Shown here piece after piece: positions 50,737-60,838 of a DNA stretch of 64,000 bases. The translations under genes and the position numbers were made by a program. Source of the stretch: Dugong dugon (Eukaryota; Chordata; Mammalia; Sirenia; Dugongidae). Location of the stretch: assembly GCA_030035585.1 (NCBI GenBank), contig CM057464.1, forward strand, positions 31,947,465 through 32,011,464. Reading direction: 5' to 3'. The notes beneath the pieces were generated by a model that saw only the letters and a program-made list of their open reading frames with translations, was not told the DNA's origin and searched no databases. Numbering within the stretch: position 1 is the first letter of the stretch; every line of letters begins with the position of its first letter.

Positions 50737-52360
50737 TCAGTAGTTTTTTTTCTCATTTATTGATTGTAGGTTTGTTTGTTTTGTCCCCTTTTTTAAAAAA
50801 TTTTTGACTATGTCTGAGCAGGCAGACTGTGTGTTATTTGTTGTTTGCTCCTCTGTGGGCACAATACTTTTCACCTCTTTCTCCAATTGGCAGGGTCAGT
50901 CACTCAGATATGGTACAGCAGGGCAGTTCTAGCTGAAGAGGAGTTGCTGGGATGGGTTGTTTGTGGCACTTACTACAGCCAGCAGAGCGGGTCGGTAATC
51001 AGTGCAGGGCAGGTTCCAGTAGACCATGCCTGTGCTGCTTGGTGGTGTCATGTTAAGCCCACAGTTCAGGTAGGCAGGATGTAGTGGGGAGATTGTTATG
51101 TGTGGAGCTAAGATGGATATGGGAGAGAAGAGAGAGGAACAGGAGCCAAAAACATACAAACAAAGAAAAAAGAATGCTAGGGGAGCTTGCTGTTGGAAGA
51201 GATGAGAGACTATGAAATGTAGAAAAACAAAAAGGGGAAGAGGAACAAAAAAAGAATAGAATGAATAAATAAAAATAGGAAAGGTTAAAGAACAGCAAAG
51301 TTCCCAGGGATCCCACCGGTGCGGCTATGAGGTCTGGGGAAGTTGTTCTGAGGTGTTGCAGTACAGTCTGGCTAGAAGGTGTAGAGGTATACAATGCCAT
51401 GTATTCAGGGAACATGAAGAGAAGGAAGATATAGAGAGACGAGAAAATGAGTAATGAAGAAAGACAAAAAGGGAAAAAGAGGGAAAAGAAAACAAAACAA
51501 ATTTTTTAAAAAAGAGCAAGAAAACAGAAGAAAAATAAAAACCATCGAACAAAGAAATGTCCTCAGGGATCCCTCTGCATGTCTGTGCAAGCTGAGGAGT
51601 AAGTTCCAAGCCACACAGCACCACCTGGCCAGATCGGACTCCCAACTGAAGAAAAGGAAAAGAAAACAAATAAACAATTCAAAACAAACAAACAAACAAA
51701 AGCCCCAGGATCCCACCAGCATGGCTGCCCAGACCGGGAAGCATCTCCACACTCAAACGGAGCTCCACAGCCCCTCAGGAAGAAGCAAAGATGGTGCACG
51801 GAGCCAGGTATTTGAGCAAAAGGAGGGGGAGGTGGTGAGAAGTGAGGAAGAAATCAAAAGAAACAGATAAAAGCAACACCAGCGGCCAACAAATGGCACT
51901 CAGAGAGCCGGCCCTTTCCAGTGGGTGGAATCCAAGCAGCCAGTGCTTCTGGGACAAGAGATTGTGGCCACGGGAAGCAGAGAAGGCCGAATGTGGGTGA
52001 AGAAGGGTAGGGAGTGGGAAAGGGTATATCACAAATTACCGGTTGTTTTGTCTCCCGCTGGAAGCTCTGTGAAGCTGCTTTCTCATACCTCCTGTTTGCT
52101 GGTCTCTGATAGGAGTCCAAGATGGTGGATCCATGCTGTGTTAGCTGATAGAGGACCTCTGCATGACTCTCTCCGAGCTCTCTCTCCATTCTCTGTCAGT
52201 TTTCACACTCCATTTGGTGCTTGGCTGAGTTCTTTATCTCTTCATTTGATGTTTTAGGGTTTCAGGATTGTTGTTTTCTCTGTCCAGCTTAGTTTTTTGG
52301 ATCTTTGCTGTGGAGGGACGGCGTGGCGCTTCTGCTTAGAGTGCCATTTTACCAGAAGTC
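50737..52360 (-). promoter_or_regulatory. L1 5'UTR with repeated units; possible antisense promoter facing PRL
   Basis: Units sharing 'cagggatccc(a/t)c' followed by a G-rich CpG-containing block recur near 51308, 51564 and 51710, each trailed by a purine-rich A tract. At the 5' end on the L1 strand, GGTAAAATGGCACTC carries an ATGG core like the YY1 site at other L1 5' ends. On the + strand, plausible splice donors exist: CAG|GTAGGC near 51068, GA|GTAAGT at 51599-51604 and CAG|GTATTT near 51807. These could let antisense transcripts splice toward PRL. Promoter activity is inferred from L1 biology and not shown by sequence. Confidence 0.5.
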
Positions 52361-52596
52361 TAGGATTTTTAAATTTAGAATAGTCAAGTAACATTGATAA
52401 AATTTACCCTTCAGTGTACATGTTATAATGTTCTGATCAGAGCTCTAAAAAAAAAAAGGTTTTCATTCTTTTAATCATCATTTGGATCATCGAGACATTT
52501 GAAAAGTAAAAATTATTAATGACTATACTAACAGTTGCCTAGGGTCTGCAAAGTCTACCAACAAGTTTGATGGATTGTTTTTAACTGTCCAATTTT

Positions 52597-52778
52597 CTGG
52601 AGTCCCTAGGTAGTGCAGTTAAAGAGCCCACCCAGAGGCATCTTGGAAGAAAGGCTTTGTGACCTACTTTCCAAAAATCAGCCATTGAAAACTTTATGGA
52701 GCACAGTTCTACTCTGACACATGTGGGGTCACCACAAGTTCGAATCCACCAGACAGCAACTGGTCTGGTATCTAATTT
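52597..52778 (+). mobile_element. AfroSINE, second body type
   Basis: The head 'ggagtccctaggtagtgcag' is followed by 'agaggcatcttggaagaaag' and 'gtgacctactttccaaaaat', then 'tatggagcacagttctactc' and a tail 'caccacaagttcg'. The body differs from the 'agatgtggcagtctgcttcc' type and matches the copy at 63043. Confidence 0.88.
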
Positions 52779-53199
52779 GCTAACAGGTAAACAAAAATAT
52801 AAAAGGTTATGACAGAAAAAATAAGACCCAATATACACATATACATGGAAAATGCAATGAATATTTGTTTAAATTCCTTGAAAAAAATGGTGAAAAAGTC
52901 CTCTTTTAACATTTGAAAATTATCTTTACATTGAATCATATGAATAATTATTTCATTTTTAAACTTCATACAGGTAGTCAAGAGTTTGGAAGAAAGAGTT
53001 ACATCACACACTTATCTTCAAAAAATATTTTTAAATAATCAAATATGTGTTCCCATTCATTTGACGTGACCTTAAAGTAACGAGAAAGTTTTCTATAAAC
53101 CAAACGTGAAAATATTCTCACAATTTCACAGCTATTCCCAATATCATTTTCATTTATCTCAATGAACATTTTCTCTGTTTTTCAGGTACAGCTAAAGAG

Positions 53200-53372
53200 A
53201 CCAGTATTTGCCTCTGTAACCTACCCAGCAGCTCTGCAGGAGAAAGACCTGCAATCTGCAGCCAAGAAAAGATTACAGCCAAAAAAAACCCTATGGGGCA
53301 GTTCTACTCTGTCATATGGGGCTGCTATACATTGGGATTGACTCGACAGCATCCAACAACAGCAGCAACAGT
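53200..53372 (+). mobile_element. AfroSINE, third body type with RTE-like tail
   Basis: 'caggagaaagacctgcaatc' then 'gaaaagattacagcc', 'ctatggggcagttctactct' and the tail 'gggattgactcgacagca', ending CAACAACAGCAGCAACA. The CAACAA terminus is the same as that of the RTE at 21512. Confidence 0.85.
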
Positions 53373-54793
53373 AAAGACTGTTATTCTGCAGTTATTACCA
53401 AAAAGTCATAATTTATATTCATTCTCCTTCTTTCTCTCTGAAATTGATGCTTATTTCTGGAAGACACCTTCTGTTTCTCATCTATTATGTTATCTTATAG
53501 GATATGAGTACTAAATGGCCTATATAAGAGAGAACATTTAAATGCCACATCACCTGTAATGGTAATAGTAATACTGCTTCTCTAAAGTGGTCAACAGATA
53601 ACCTTTTTTTGACTTTCTTTGACTTTCATTCTACTAATGCTGTAGAAGTGACAAGTGAAAATTAAATGAAGATTTCATGACATACGCAAGACTCATATTA
53701 GTGAAAGTGTTCTTAGAGACCAAAATGGTAGATAAATCAAAGACCAATTTGAAGAAGAAAAAATTTGCTAATAGCTTTCCATGCCTTATATACATAACTT
53801 ATTAAGAAATATTTTAACAAATGTATTGTTTTTATAATGTAGAATCACACTTACATACTCTTTGACAGCAACAATGTTTCCTTAAAGGCCCCAAAGAATT
53901 TAAAACATTCGATTTATTTTTCCTCTCTCTCTCTTTGGGAACCAAATTATCTTGGCCTTTTCTCTATTGATAATAATGTATTTCTCAATGTGTCCAAGGT
54001 CACATCTATATCTCTTCACCAAGACTTACTATCCACTGTATAAAAAGCTCAGTGGGCATACAAGTAGGAGTGTATGAGACAAGAAGAAATATTACTAGTC
54101 TGACAAGCAAGAAAGATCAAGCATTCTAGCGCCAGTTTCATCAATAATTAAATATGTTTACCTCATTTTCTTCACCTGTAAAATGTGCTATTTAGTTATA
54201 TTAACTACATAATTCCACTAACTCTCAAATACTATGATTTAGACAAGCTGGAGATTGTTCCAAAGTTGTCCTTCAGGATGATTACTCTTCCTGATTGGAA
54301 AAAAAAAAGATTAAAATTGAAGTGGGCATAGGCAGAAGAAAATGGAAGAGAAACTATATAAATATACAGGTCAAGATAACCTAGAAAGAGGGGGAAGGAG
54401 AATTTTATGGAGGTAACAGAGGTAGGATAATTGCAACATACCAACTGGTTGAGTGTGGTGGCAAAAGAAAAGGAAATAAACACAACTCCAAGATACTAAG
54501 CATGGGTGGCAGAGGATACTGGTTTGAGAGAAAAGACAAATAATTAAGGATTTTCTGTGAATAATTCAACATATCTAGGGACATATAGGTTGAAATGTTT
54601 AGCAAGTAGATGTCAGCTCATAAGAGAAGTCAGGGCAAGATAGAGTTGGGATCATCTTCATGAGAAGACAGGCAAAGCCATAACATTGAATAAGACTGCC
54701 AAGGAGAGTATAGGGTTGAATGCTGAAAGAATTTAACATAGATAAGGACTCAGGGAGTTATTTAGAATCAGCAATTAAATAATCATTGGTGAC
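53373..54793. other. No gene; weak MIR-like piece
   Basis: The segment 54125-54235 ('acctcattttcttcacctgt', 'aaaatgtgctatttagttat') is MIR-like. The rest is AT-rich with no supported gene or promoter. Confidence 0.4.
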
Positions 54794-55330
54794 TGTCATG
54801 GATTGAATTGTGTCCCTCAAAAATATCTGTCAACTTGGCTGGGTCATGATTCCCAGTATTGTATGATTGTGTACCATTTTGTAAATCTGATGTGATTTCC
54901 TTATGTGTTGTAAACTCTATCACTAGGATGAGGTTATATGTGATTTCCTCATGTGTTGTAAACTCTATCACTACAATGAGGTTATACTGATGAGGTTTGC
55001 AAGATTAGATAGTGTCTTAATCCAATCTCTATTGAGATATAAAAGAGAGAAGCAAGCAGAGACACATGGGAACCTCATACCACCAAGAAGGCAGCGCCGG
55101 GAGCAGAGCGCATCCTTTGGACCTGAGGTGCCTGCACAGAGATGCTCCCAGACCAAGGGAAGATTGACAACATGGACCTTCCTCCAGAGGTGAAAGAGAA
55201 AGAGTTCCCTTGGAGCTGACGCCCTGAATTTGGACTTGTAGCCTACTGGACTGGGAGAGAATAAACTTCTCTTTCTTAAAGCCATCCACTTGTGATATTT
55301 CTGTTACAGCAGCACTAGATGACTAAGACA
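54794..55330 (+). mobile_element. Solo LTR, MaLR/MLT1-like, best preserved
   Basis: It starts TGTCATGGATTGAATTGTG, ends GATGACTAAGACA, and is flanked by a perfect 5-bp TSD, GTGAC (54789-54793 and 55331-55335). A polyadenylation signal AATAAA lies at 55260-55265. An internal near-duplicate of about 45 bp occurs ('tgatttcct(t/c)atgtgttg' at 54891 and 54941). It lies about 5.1 kb upstream of PRL exon 1 in the same orientation. Confidence 0.8.
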
Positions 55331-55737
55331 GTGACCATTAAGAGAAAACAAAACAAAAAACTGAACTACTTACATATTTGCATTGCATAGTGTTCCAGTT
55401 TTTAGAAAATTGTTACATTTCTCATTATGGTAAAGTATAATGTCATTTGCTGCAGATGTTTCAACAGGTGCTTGAAATTATGTCTTGGTTAATTTCTCCT
55501 TGCATTTTCTAAATATATGCATTATGTTTTGATGCTATTATTGAGTGCATGAAGATTAGTAACAGCTTTATCCCCATTGTAGATTGTGCCTAATGTCACA
55601 AAATACTGTTTGTACTTTGCTTCTTTTAACATTTTTTGCCTGAAATTTAAACTTATTACTATTATTAAATAGTTTTAATAATACTATTCCAGAAATTTCA
55701 AATAATTTGTTTGATAGGGTTTTATTGTACTTAACCA

Positions 55738-55938
55738 AAATAAAACCAATGGCATTGAGTTGATTCTAACTCATAGCAACCCTGTAGGACAGAATAGAAC
55801 TGCTCCATAGGGTTTCCAAGGCCATAAATCTTTGGGCAAGCAAGTTGTCATATCTTTCTCCCACTGAGCGGTTGGTGGATTCGAACCACCAACCTTCCAG
55901 CAGCCGAGTGCTTAACCTCTGGGCCACCAGAGCTCTTC
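55738..55938 (-). mobile_element. AfroSINE, full length with clear B box
   Basis: In reverse orientation: the tail 'ggcattgagttgattctaac', body 'tcatatctttctcccactga', B box GGTTCGAATCC (reverse complement of 55877-55887) and a tRNA-like head 'gtgcttaacctctgggccac'. The A- and B-box spacing is tRNA-like, but the rest has no cloverleaf, so it is a SINE and not a tRNA gene. Confidence 0.92.
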
Positions 55939-55964
55939 TAACTTTTTTTCGGTACTGCATTTTA

Positions 55965-56208
55965 GATCAGGGTTTCTCAGTAGCATTGGTATTAACGTTT
56001 TGGATCGCATGGTAATTTTGTTTGGGGTTTGTCTTGCACATCGTAGTAGGTTTAGCAGCATTCATGGCTATTACCTACTAGATGCCAGTAGCACCCCCAT
56101 CTTTCAGTTACCACAATCAAAAATGTCTTCAGACATTTCCAGATGTCCCTTGGGAGGCAAAATCAACACCACCACCACCACTGCCCTTTAAACACCACTG
56201 TTTTAGAT
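55965..56208 (-). mobile_element. MER5-like hAT DNA transposon
   Basis: 'cagggtttctcagtagcatt', 'agcacccccatctttcag' and 'aaaatgtcttcagacatttc' then 'cagatgtcccttgggaggca' correspond to a MER5-type element in reverse, related to the copy at 60648. Confidence 0.75.
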
Positions 56209-58150
56209 ATATCACTTGTATACAGCATCTAACTGGAATTAACATTTTTACAGAAATTGAGTCATTTTGTTTGATTTTGTTCTGGCCTCTACTTTTATAT
56301 TTTTTGTTGTTGTTTCTGTTTACTTTGTTGTCTTACATCAGGCACTAAAATGTGTCCAAAGGTACGGATGGTTCAGAATAGGCATGTGACAAGAAACCTG
56401 TAGGATAAGCTAACACACAGAACTCAGCCAGTTCAGAGGATATGAATGTTGTATCAGTTAAACACAAACAAGCAACAACAACACAGCAATAACTGGAGAA
56501 ATTTCCAAACGCTCCCACTGTGGCTTTCTTATTTAAGGATCAAGTGCCCTCAAAACACTGCCAAAGGATTAGGAATTTGAGTTCTGGGATCACTTAGGGA
56601 CGCTGATGATCTGTAAAGCCTCAATAAGAAACAAGCATTGAATACGGAATTTAGGGGAAAGAAAATGTATGTCTTAATATGCATGTGTTAATCTAAATAG
56701 TAGGATAAAATTAAATTGTTAAATTTTGCCCACCCTGAAACAGAGCCATTCAAGAAAGCACCATTATGATTGATCCTGTCCCCAATATGCCCTTAACATT
56801 TTCTGATTACTTTATATTGAAAACAACATATATGCTATCTGATCTTGCAGTCTAAGTTTTGGAAAATGGCTGTTTGGAATATATAAATCAATAAAAAACA
56901 TGTATTTAGTCCTTTGCAAATTTCACTTTATTAAAGATAATTTATTACTAGTATATAATGAAATATTTTTCTGAGGATTTTTAAATCCTTTAATAGTTTC
57001 CATTATATCTTGCAGTAGACACCTTTCAAGTTATGTGAATCATTTTAAATAGTTTTGTGTAAATTACAGAAGAAAAGACAAAAGTATTCCAAAATTAAAA
57101 ACAGGAAAACATAAGAAAATATAAACTTCATTCCTAGTTAGGAATGAAAACCAACCTGATGTTATTCAATGTTAAAAATTAGAAGTATTTAGAAAAGATG
57201 GTAAAATGGCTTATTAGTTTTAGGTACTAAAAAGAGCATGTGGACTTTAGCATCATTTGAGCTATTTATTCAGCTACTCAGTCACCAGCACTTAGTTTAA
57301 CTATATGTCCTCAAATGAAAAATGGCAAACAAATGAATTTATGCAAACAAATCAGACAAGTCCGTTTTTAGTGAACTTCTTTATTATTCTACATTTGAGA
57401 GAATTTAGATTTGATAAAGAGGAAGTTTGATAAACTTTTTTTTTTAGTTTCATAAGGAGGAAGGCCTGCAAAAGAGTACATACAATACAGAAGACCACAA
57501 CAGAAATAGATACAGTGAAACCTGTGAGAGCTGGAGCTTGACAGGACTGCCTTGTCTTTCTAGAGTCTCAAGTTTTTCATCTGTCTTTGACAAGGTGTCT
57601 ACTCTCTTATCTATCACTTGTTTCAGTGGAAAATATTTGAGTTTTCCTTCTCTGACAAGTTTCTGCCTTACACGGGTTCCAGCTTTTGCACTTACACGTG
57701 TAAGTGACATATAAGTAACACATATAGCAGTTAGAAAAAAGAGAGGCAACTCTGACTTTCGCATAAAATATGACTTTTGCATTATTTAGATATTGCAATA
57801 TCCTGTAAACAGGAATTGTGGGACTATGGATCAGCAAGGAAGCACATGATAAATTTTACAGCAATACATACCTCTTTGGAGTCAGTGGGCCTCTGCTGAG
57901 AAATCACAACTCAGAGTTTCTCAGGTTACTCTTATCCTGGCTATCTATAAAAGCTGCAACACCTTTAAATTTTAAGATTAAGTTGTCAGTTCTTATGACA
58001 GGCTTTTTTATTCTTGGGTTTCTAGGAGAGGAGGGGAATACAGGGCAGTATTAATTTCTCTACCACACTGCCCTGCTCTCTTAATAATTCAGACTTTCAC
58101 CATCTGAGGGTAAAAATGTAGAACTAGTATGAATGTATGGAATCCTGACC
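56209..58150. other. PRL upstream region, no gene recognised
   Basis: AT-rich. A minus-strand frame of 110 codons at 57450-57782 has a hydrophobic N-terminal part and a basic middle, but no family match and no promoter context. It overlaps another frame at 57607-57837, so it is treated as chance. Confidence 0.4.
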
Positions 58151-58172
58151 CAGCTTTTAGAGTAATAAACCA

Positions 58173-58352
58173 AAAAAAAAAAAAAAAAAAACCAAACCTG
58201 TTGCTGTCAAATAGATTCTGACTCACAGAGACCCTATAGGTCAGAGTAGAACTGCCCCATAGGGTTTCCAAGGAGTGGCTGGTGGATTCGAACTGCCCAC
58301 GTTTTGGATAGCAGATGAGCTCTTAACCACTGTGCCACCAGGGCTCCTCTAG
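58173..58352 (-). mobile_element. AfroSINE, internally deleted, with poly-A
   Basis: In reverse: an A-run (58172-58190), the tail 'tgctgtcaaatagattctga', 'gggtttccaaggagtggctg' (body deletion like the copy at 23322), B-box-like 'ggattcgaactgcc' and head 'ccactgtgccaccagggctcc'-type end. Confidence 0.9.
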
Positions 58353-58559
58353 AGTGATAGAGCCTCTAAGTCATCATGTTTATAATTCAAAATCTAGGAC
58401 TGTTTAAGCAAAGGCAATGAGGAAGACAGTTTTTCAGTAAATTTAGTCTTTGTTAAGATTTCTAGGGCCCCATAAGAGCAGTTAATCAGATACTTGCTAA
58501 AGTACATATGTGGCCTGAGCAACAATAGAAAAAGTAAATGCTATAATAAGTGATTATTT

Positions 58560-59000
58560 TTTAATGATCTCATCCGTCACAGTGTACTCTAAGAGACATA
58601 CGGTAAATCTAAATTAAAGGTCACAAGCTGCTTTACTTGCCCACCACATGGACTTCAAAATGAGAGAAATCGTCAACAGCTCAGTTCTTATTCATCATAA
58701 TCATTTCATGTAGGAAATCTTTCAAAGGTGAATGGAACTTTTGAGGCCACGAAAAATGAATTTTTCTCACGTTAGCCCCAGAATGGCTCCGAGTCAGAGA
58801 AGGTAAAGTGATCATAAGTTAATAACAGGTTATCCATTATTACCCTTGAGGACAGTAGGAATGACTAGCTAGAATTTTGGTTTACTGTATCATATATTAG
58901 GATGTGTATGTGCATGTGTATATTTGCCTTTGAAAACCACTATATCGCTTCCCCAAAATAAACTCTCTAAGGTCAGAGGTGATGTCTTGTTCATTTTAGA
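58560..59000 (+). promoter_or_regulatory. PRL: Candidate PRL distal enhancer
   Basis: CGTCACAGTGTACTCT (58575-58590) resembles the imperfect estrogen-response element of the rodent PRL distal enhancer. AT-rich Pit-1-like sequences ('tcatcataatcatttcatg', 58690-58710) and a direct repeat AGGTCAGAGGTGA (58970-58982) lie downstream. It is about 1.4-1.8 kb upstream of exon 1, or about 0.9-1.3 kb without the L1 tail at 59090. Position and motif content fit the known enhancer of other mammals, but the assignment is inference. Confidence 0.4.
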
Positions 59001-59089
59001 ACACAGGGTGGGTATACAGCAATATTTGATAAATGGTTCATTTTCCAACCTTCCTCACATCCCTCCTGATATCTGTTAAAGCAATAATC

Positions 59090-59630
59090 CTTCCAGAAAG
59101 ATTAGTCCAAAGGACTAATGGAGCACAACTACTACGACCTTCACCAGACTGAGTCCAGTATAACTAGACGGTGCTCGGCTACCACCAATGACTGCTCTGA
59201 CCAGGATCACAACAGAGGTCCGAGACAGAGCTCGAGAAAAATGTAGAACAAAATTCTAATTCACAAAAAAAGACCAGACTTACTGGACTGACAGAGACTG
59301 GAGAAACCCCAAGAGTATGGCCCCCGGATACCCTTTTAGCTCAGTAATGAAGTCACTCCTGAGGTTCACCCTTCAGCCAAAGATTAGACAGTCCCATAAA
59401 ACAAAAAGAAATTAATAAGGCACAGCAGTCCAAGGACAAGGCCTAGAAGGCAGGAGGGGACAGGAAAGCTGGTAATAGGGAACCCAAGGTTGAGAAGGGG
59501 AAGTGTTGACATGTCATGAGGTTGTTAACCATTGTCATAAAACAATATGTGTACTAACTGTTTAATGAGAAACTTTTTGTTCTGTAAAGCTTCATCTAAA
59601 GTACAACTAAAAAAAAAAAAAAAAAAAAAG
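59090..59630 (+). mobile_element. L1 3' tail, 5'-truncated, between PRL enhancer and promoter
   Basis: It begins in the 3'UTR ('agtccaaaggactaatgg', 'cagactgagtccagtataac') and ends with 'aactgtttaatgagaaact', 'ttcatctaaagtacaact' and a run of about 20 A. It lacks the duplicated tail of the copies at 35.4 and 44.4 kb. It is in the same orientation as PRL and about 760 bp upstream of the pituitary start. Confidence 0.92.
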
Positions 59631-59664
59631 AATTGACAAGAAAAAGAAATAATCCCTACAGGGT

Positions 59665-59815
59665 CTAACTTGACTAATTGCTTCTTCTATATCCTTGTCA
59701 TTTAATCTCCCTAAACCTCTGTTCTTTAATCTGTAAACTGGGGATAATAATCCAACTTTATACAGTGTTAAAAGAGATAAACAGAGGGCAATACACATTA
59801 TAAAACAAGCCCCAT
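59665..59815 (+). mobile_element. MIR SINE
   Basis: 'tcatttaatctccctaaacc', 'gttctttaatctgtaaactg' and 'gggataataatccaacttta' match the MIR core and 3' half. Being mammal-wide, it predates the afrotherian insertions around it. Confidence 0.75.
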
Positions 59816-60199
59816 TCATACTTGCAATTTTTAAAAAAAAACAAATCAGAATGTGTAAAAATGCAAGAAAAAAAATTAGGGAAACGTAATGAGAATGTAA
59901 CGGGAACTGAAAATTCTACTTTTTCAATTCTTATTGTATCTTTCCTAGTTTTAGAGTGCCAATTTTGAAATCTTGACTGCACCTAGAAATCTTGATTAAC
60001 CCTTTGATAATACTCAAAACTATCACCTCAGTGAAACATAATGCTATATATTCAAGAAGCTGCAGAGAAAAAAAGATAAATTTTAAAGTAAATGACTTCT
60101 GTAGTTTTACAGATCTTCTAACCTAAACTAGTCTCCAGATCTCACCTTCATCATTTCTCTCATTTCCTTTTGGTCTAATTAATCAAAATCCTTCCTAGA

Positions 60200-60390
60200 A
60201 TGTTCATGTCTGGCCAGTATGTCTTCCTGAATATGAATAAGAAATAAAATACCATTCGATGTTTGAAATAATGGGGGTAATCTCGATGACGGAAATGGAT
60301 AATCAGGTAGAGGGAAGGAATGCCTGATTAATAGATTCATGAAGATGTCAAAGGCTTATAAAGTCTGTATCTGGGAAAGGGAAAGCTGTG
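60200..60390 (+). promoter_or_regulatory. PRL: PRL pituitary proximal promoter
   Basis: TATAAA at 60357-60362 sits about 30 bp before the expected start near 60388. Upstream lie a Pit-1-like site TGATTAATAGATTCAT (60325-60340), a second AT-rich site CTGAATATGAATAAGAAAT (60227-60245) and TGACGGAAAT (60287-60296), a cAMP-responsive/Ets-like element known from mammalian PRL promoters. In the family, POU1F1 (Pit-1) drives lactotroph expression through such sites. Confidence 0.85.
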
Positions 60391-60440
60391 GAGTTCCAGC
60401 TCTACTCTGGTGAAGGGTGTTTCCTGTGATTATCACCACT

Positions 60441-60468
60441 ATGGACAACAAAGGGTCATCGCCAAAAG
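60441..60468 (+). CDS. PRL: Prolactin, coding exon 1
   Basis: The ATG at 60441 is followed by 28 coding bases for MDNKGSSPK plus the first base of the next codon, ending in donor GTACGT at 60469. This short first exon, with a phase-1 break after 9 codons, is typical of PRL. The transcribed exon probably begins near 60388, giving about 53 nt of 5'UTR. The ATG context CACTATGG is acceptable. The encoded residues start the signal peptide, and exon 2 supplies the rest after a 2277-bp intron (60469-62745). No competing upstream ATG in frame is seen in the presumed leader. Confidence 0.95.
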
Positions 60469-60647
60469 GTACGTGCAACAACTCATCCAGTTGTTGGCTT
60501 TATCAATACTCCTTTAGGGGTAGTAATGTGAAATTTTAGAAATTTTATTTTTTATTTTATTTTATTTTCTGTTAGCAAAAGGCTTCAGATTTACACCTTT
60601 TAGAAGCTTTTGGAAAGCAGCTGTATATGGACACACTAGAAAAGAGC

Positions 60648-60838
60648 AGTGGTTCTCAACCAGGGGTGATTTTTCCACCCCAGGAGAAATTGGACAACGT
60701 CTGGAGATGTTTTTGGTTGTCATAACTAGCATCTGGTGGGCAAGGGCCAGGGATTCTGTTAAACATCTGACAATGCAGATGATACCCTTCCACAAGAAGG
60801 GATTATGCAGCCCCAAATGTCAAGGTTGAGAAGCCCTG
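60648..60838 (+). mobile_element. MER5A-like hAT transposon in PRL intron 1
   Basis: The left end CAGTGGTTCTCAACCAGGG and right end 'ggttgagaagccctgg' form imperfect terminal inverted repeats. The interior has 'gtctggagatgtttttggtt' and 'tctggtgggcaagggccagg'. The length of about 190 bp fits MER5A. Confidence 0.88.

Larger units (their letters stand above)
44289..52360 (-). mobile_element. LINE-1, nearly full length, minus strand (nearest full-length L1 to PRL)
   Basis: Minus-strand order: 5'UTR (50737-52360), ORF1 (about 49702-50736), ORF2 (45460-49275), 3'UTR with a duplicated tail (44289-45459), poly-A (T-run at 44288-44297). Diverged TSD-like flanks: ATAAGATTTTAAAAATTT at 44272-44289 and TAGGATTTTTAAATTT at 52361-52376. 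It has the longest surviving frames of the window's L1s, suggesting it is the youngest, but every ORF is broken. Its 5' end faces PRL, about 8 kb upstream of exon 1. Confidence 0.93.

Noticed and set aside
51053..52257. Several 110-138 codon frames on both strands
   Set aside because: Same explanation: purine-rich L1 5'UTR. The + strand frame at 51454-51870 is Lys/Arg-rich low complexity.
55860..55938. tRNA-like A and B boxes
   Set aside because: They belong to the head of an AfroSINE; no cloverleaf or discrete tRNA boundaries were found.
57450..57782. 110-codon minus frame upstream of PRL
   Set aside because: Overlaps another frame, lacks a family signature or promoter, and lies in AT-rich intergenic DNA.
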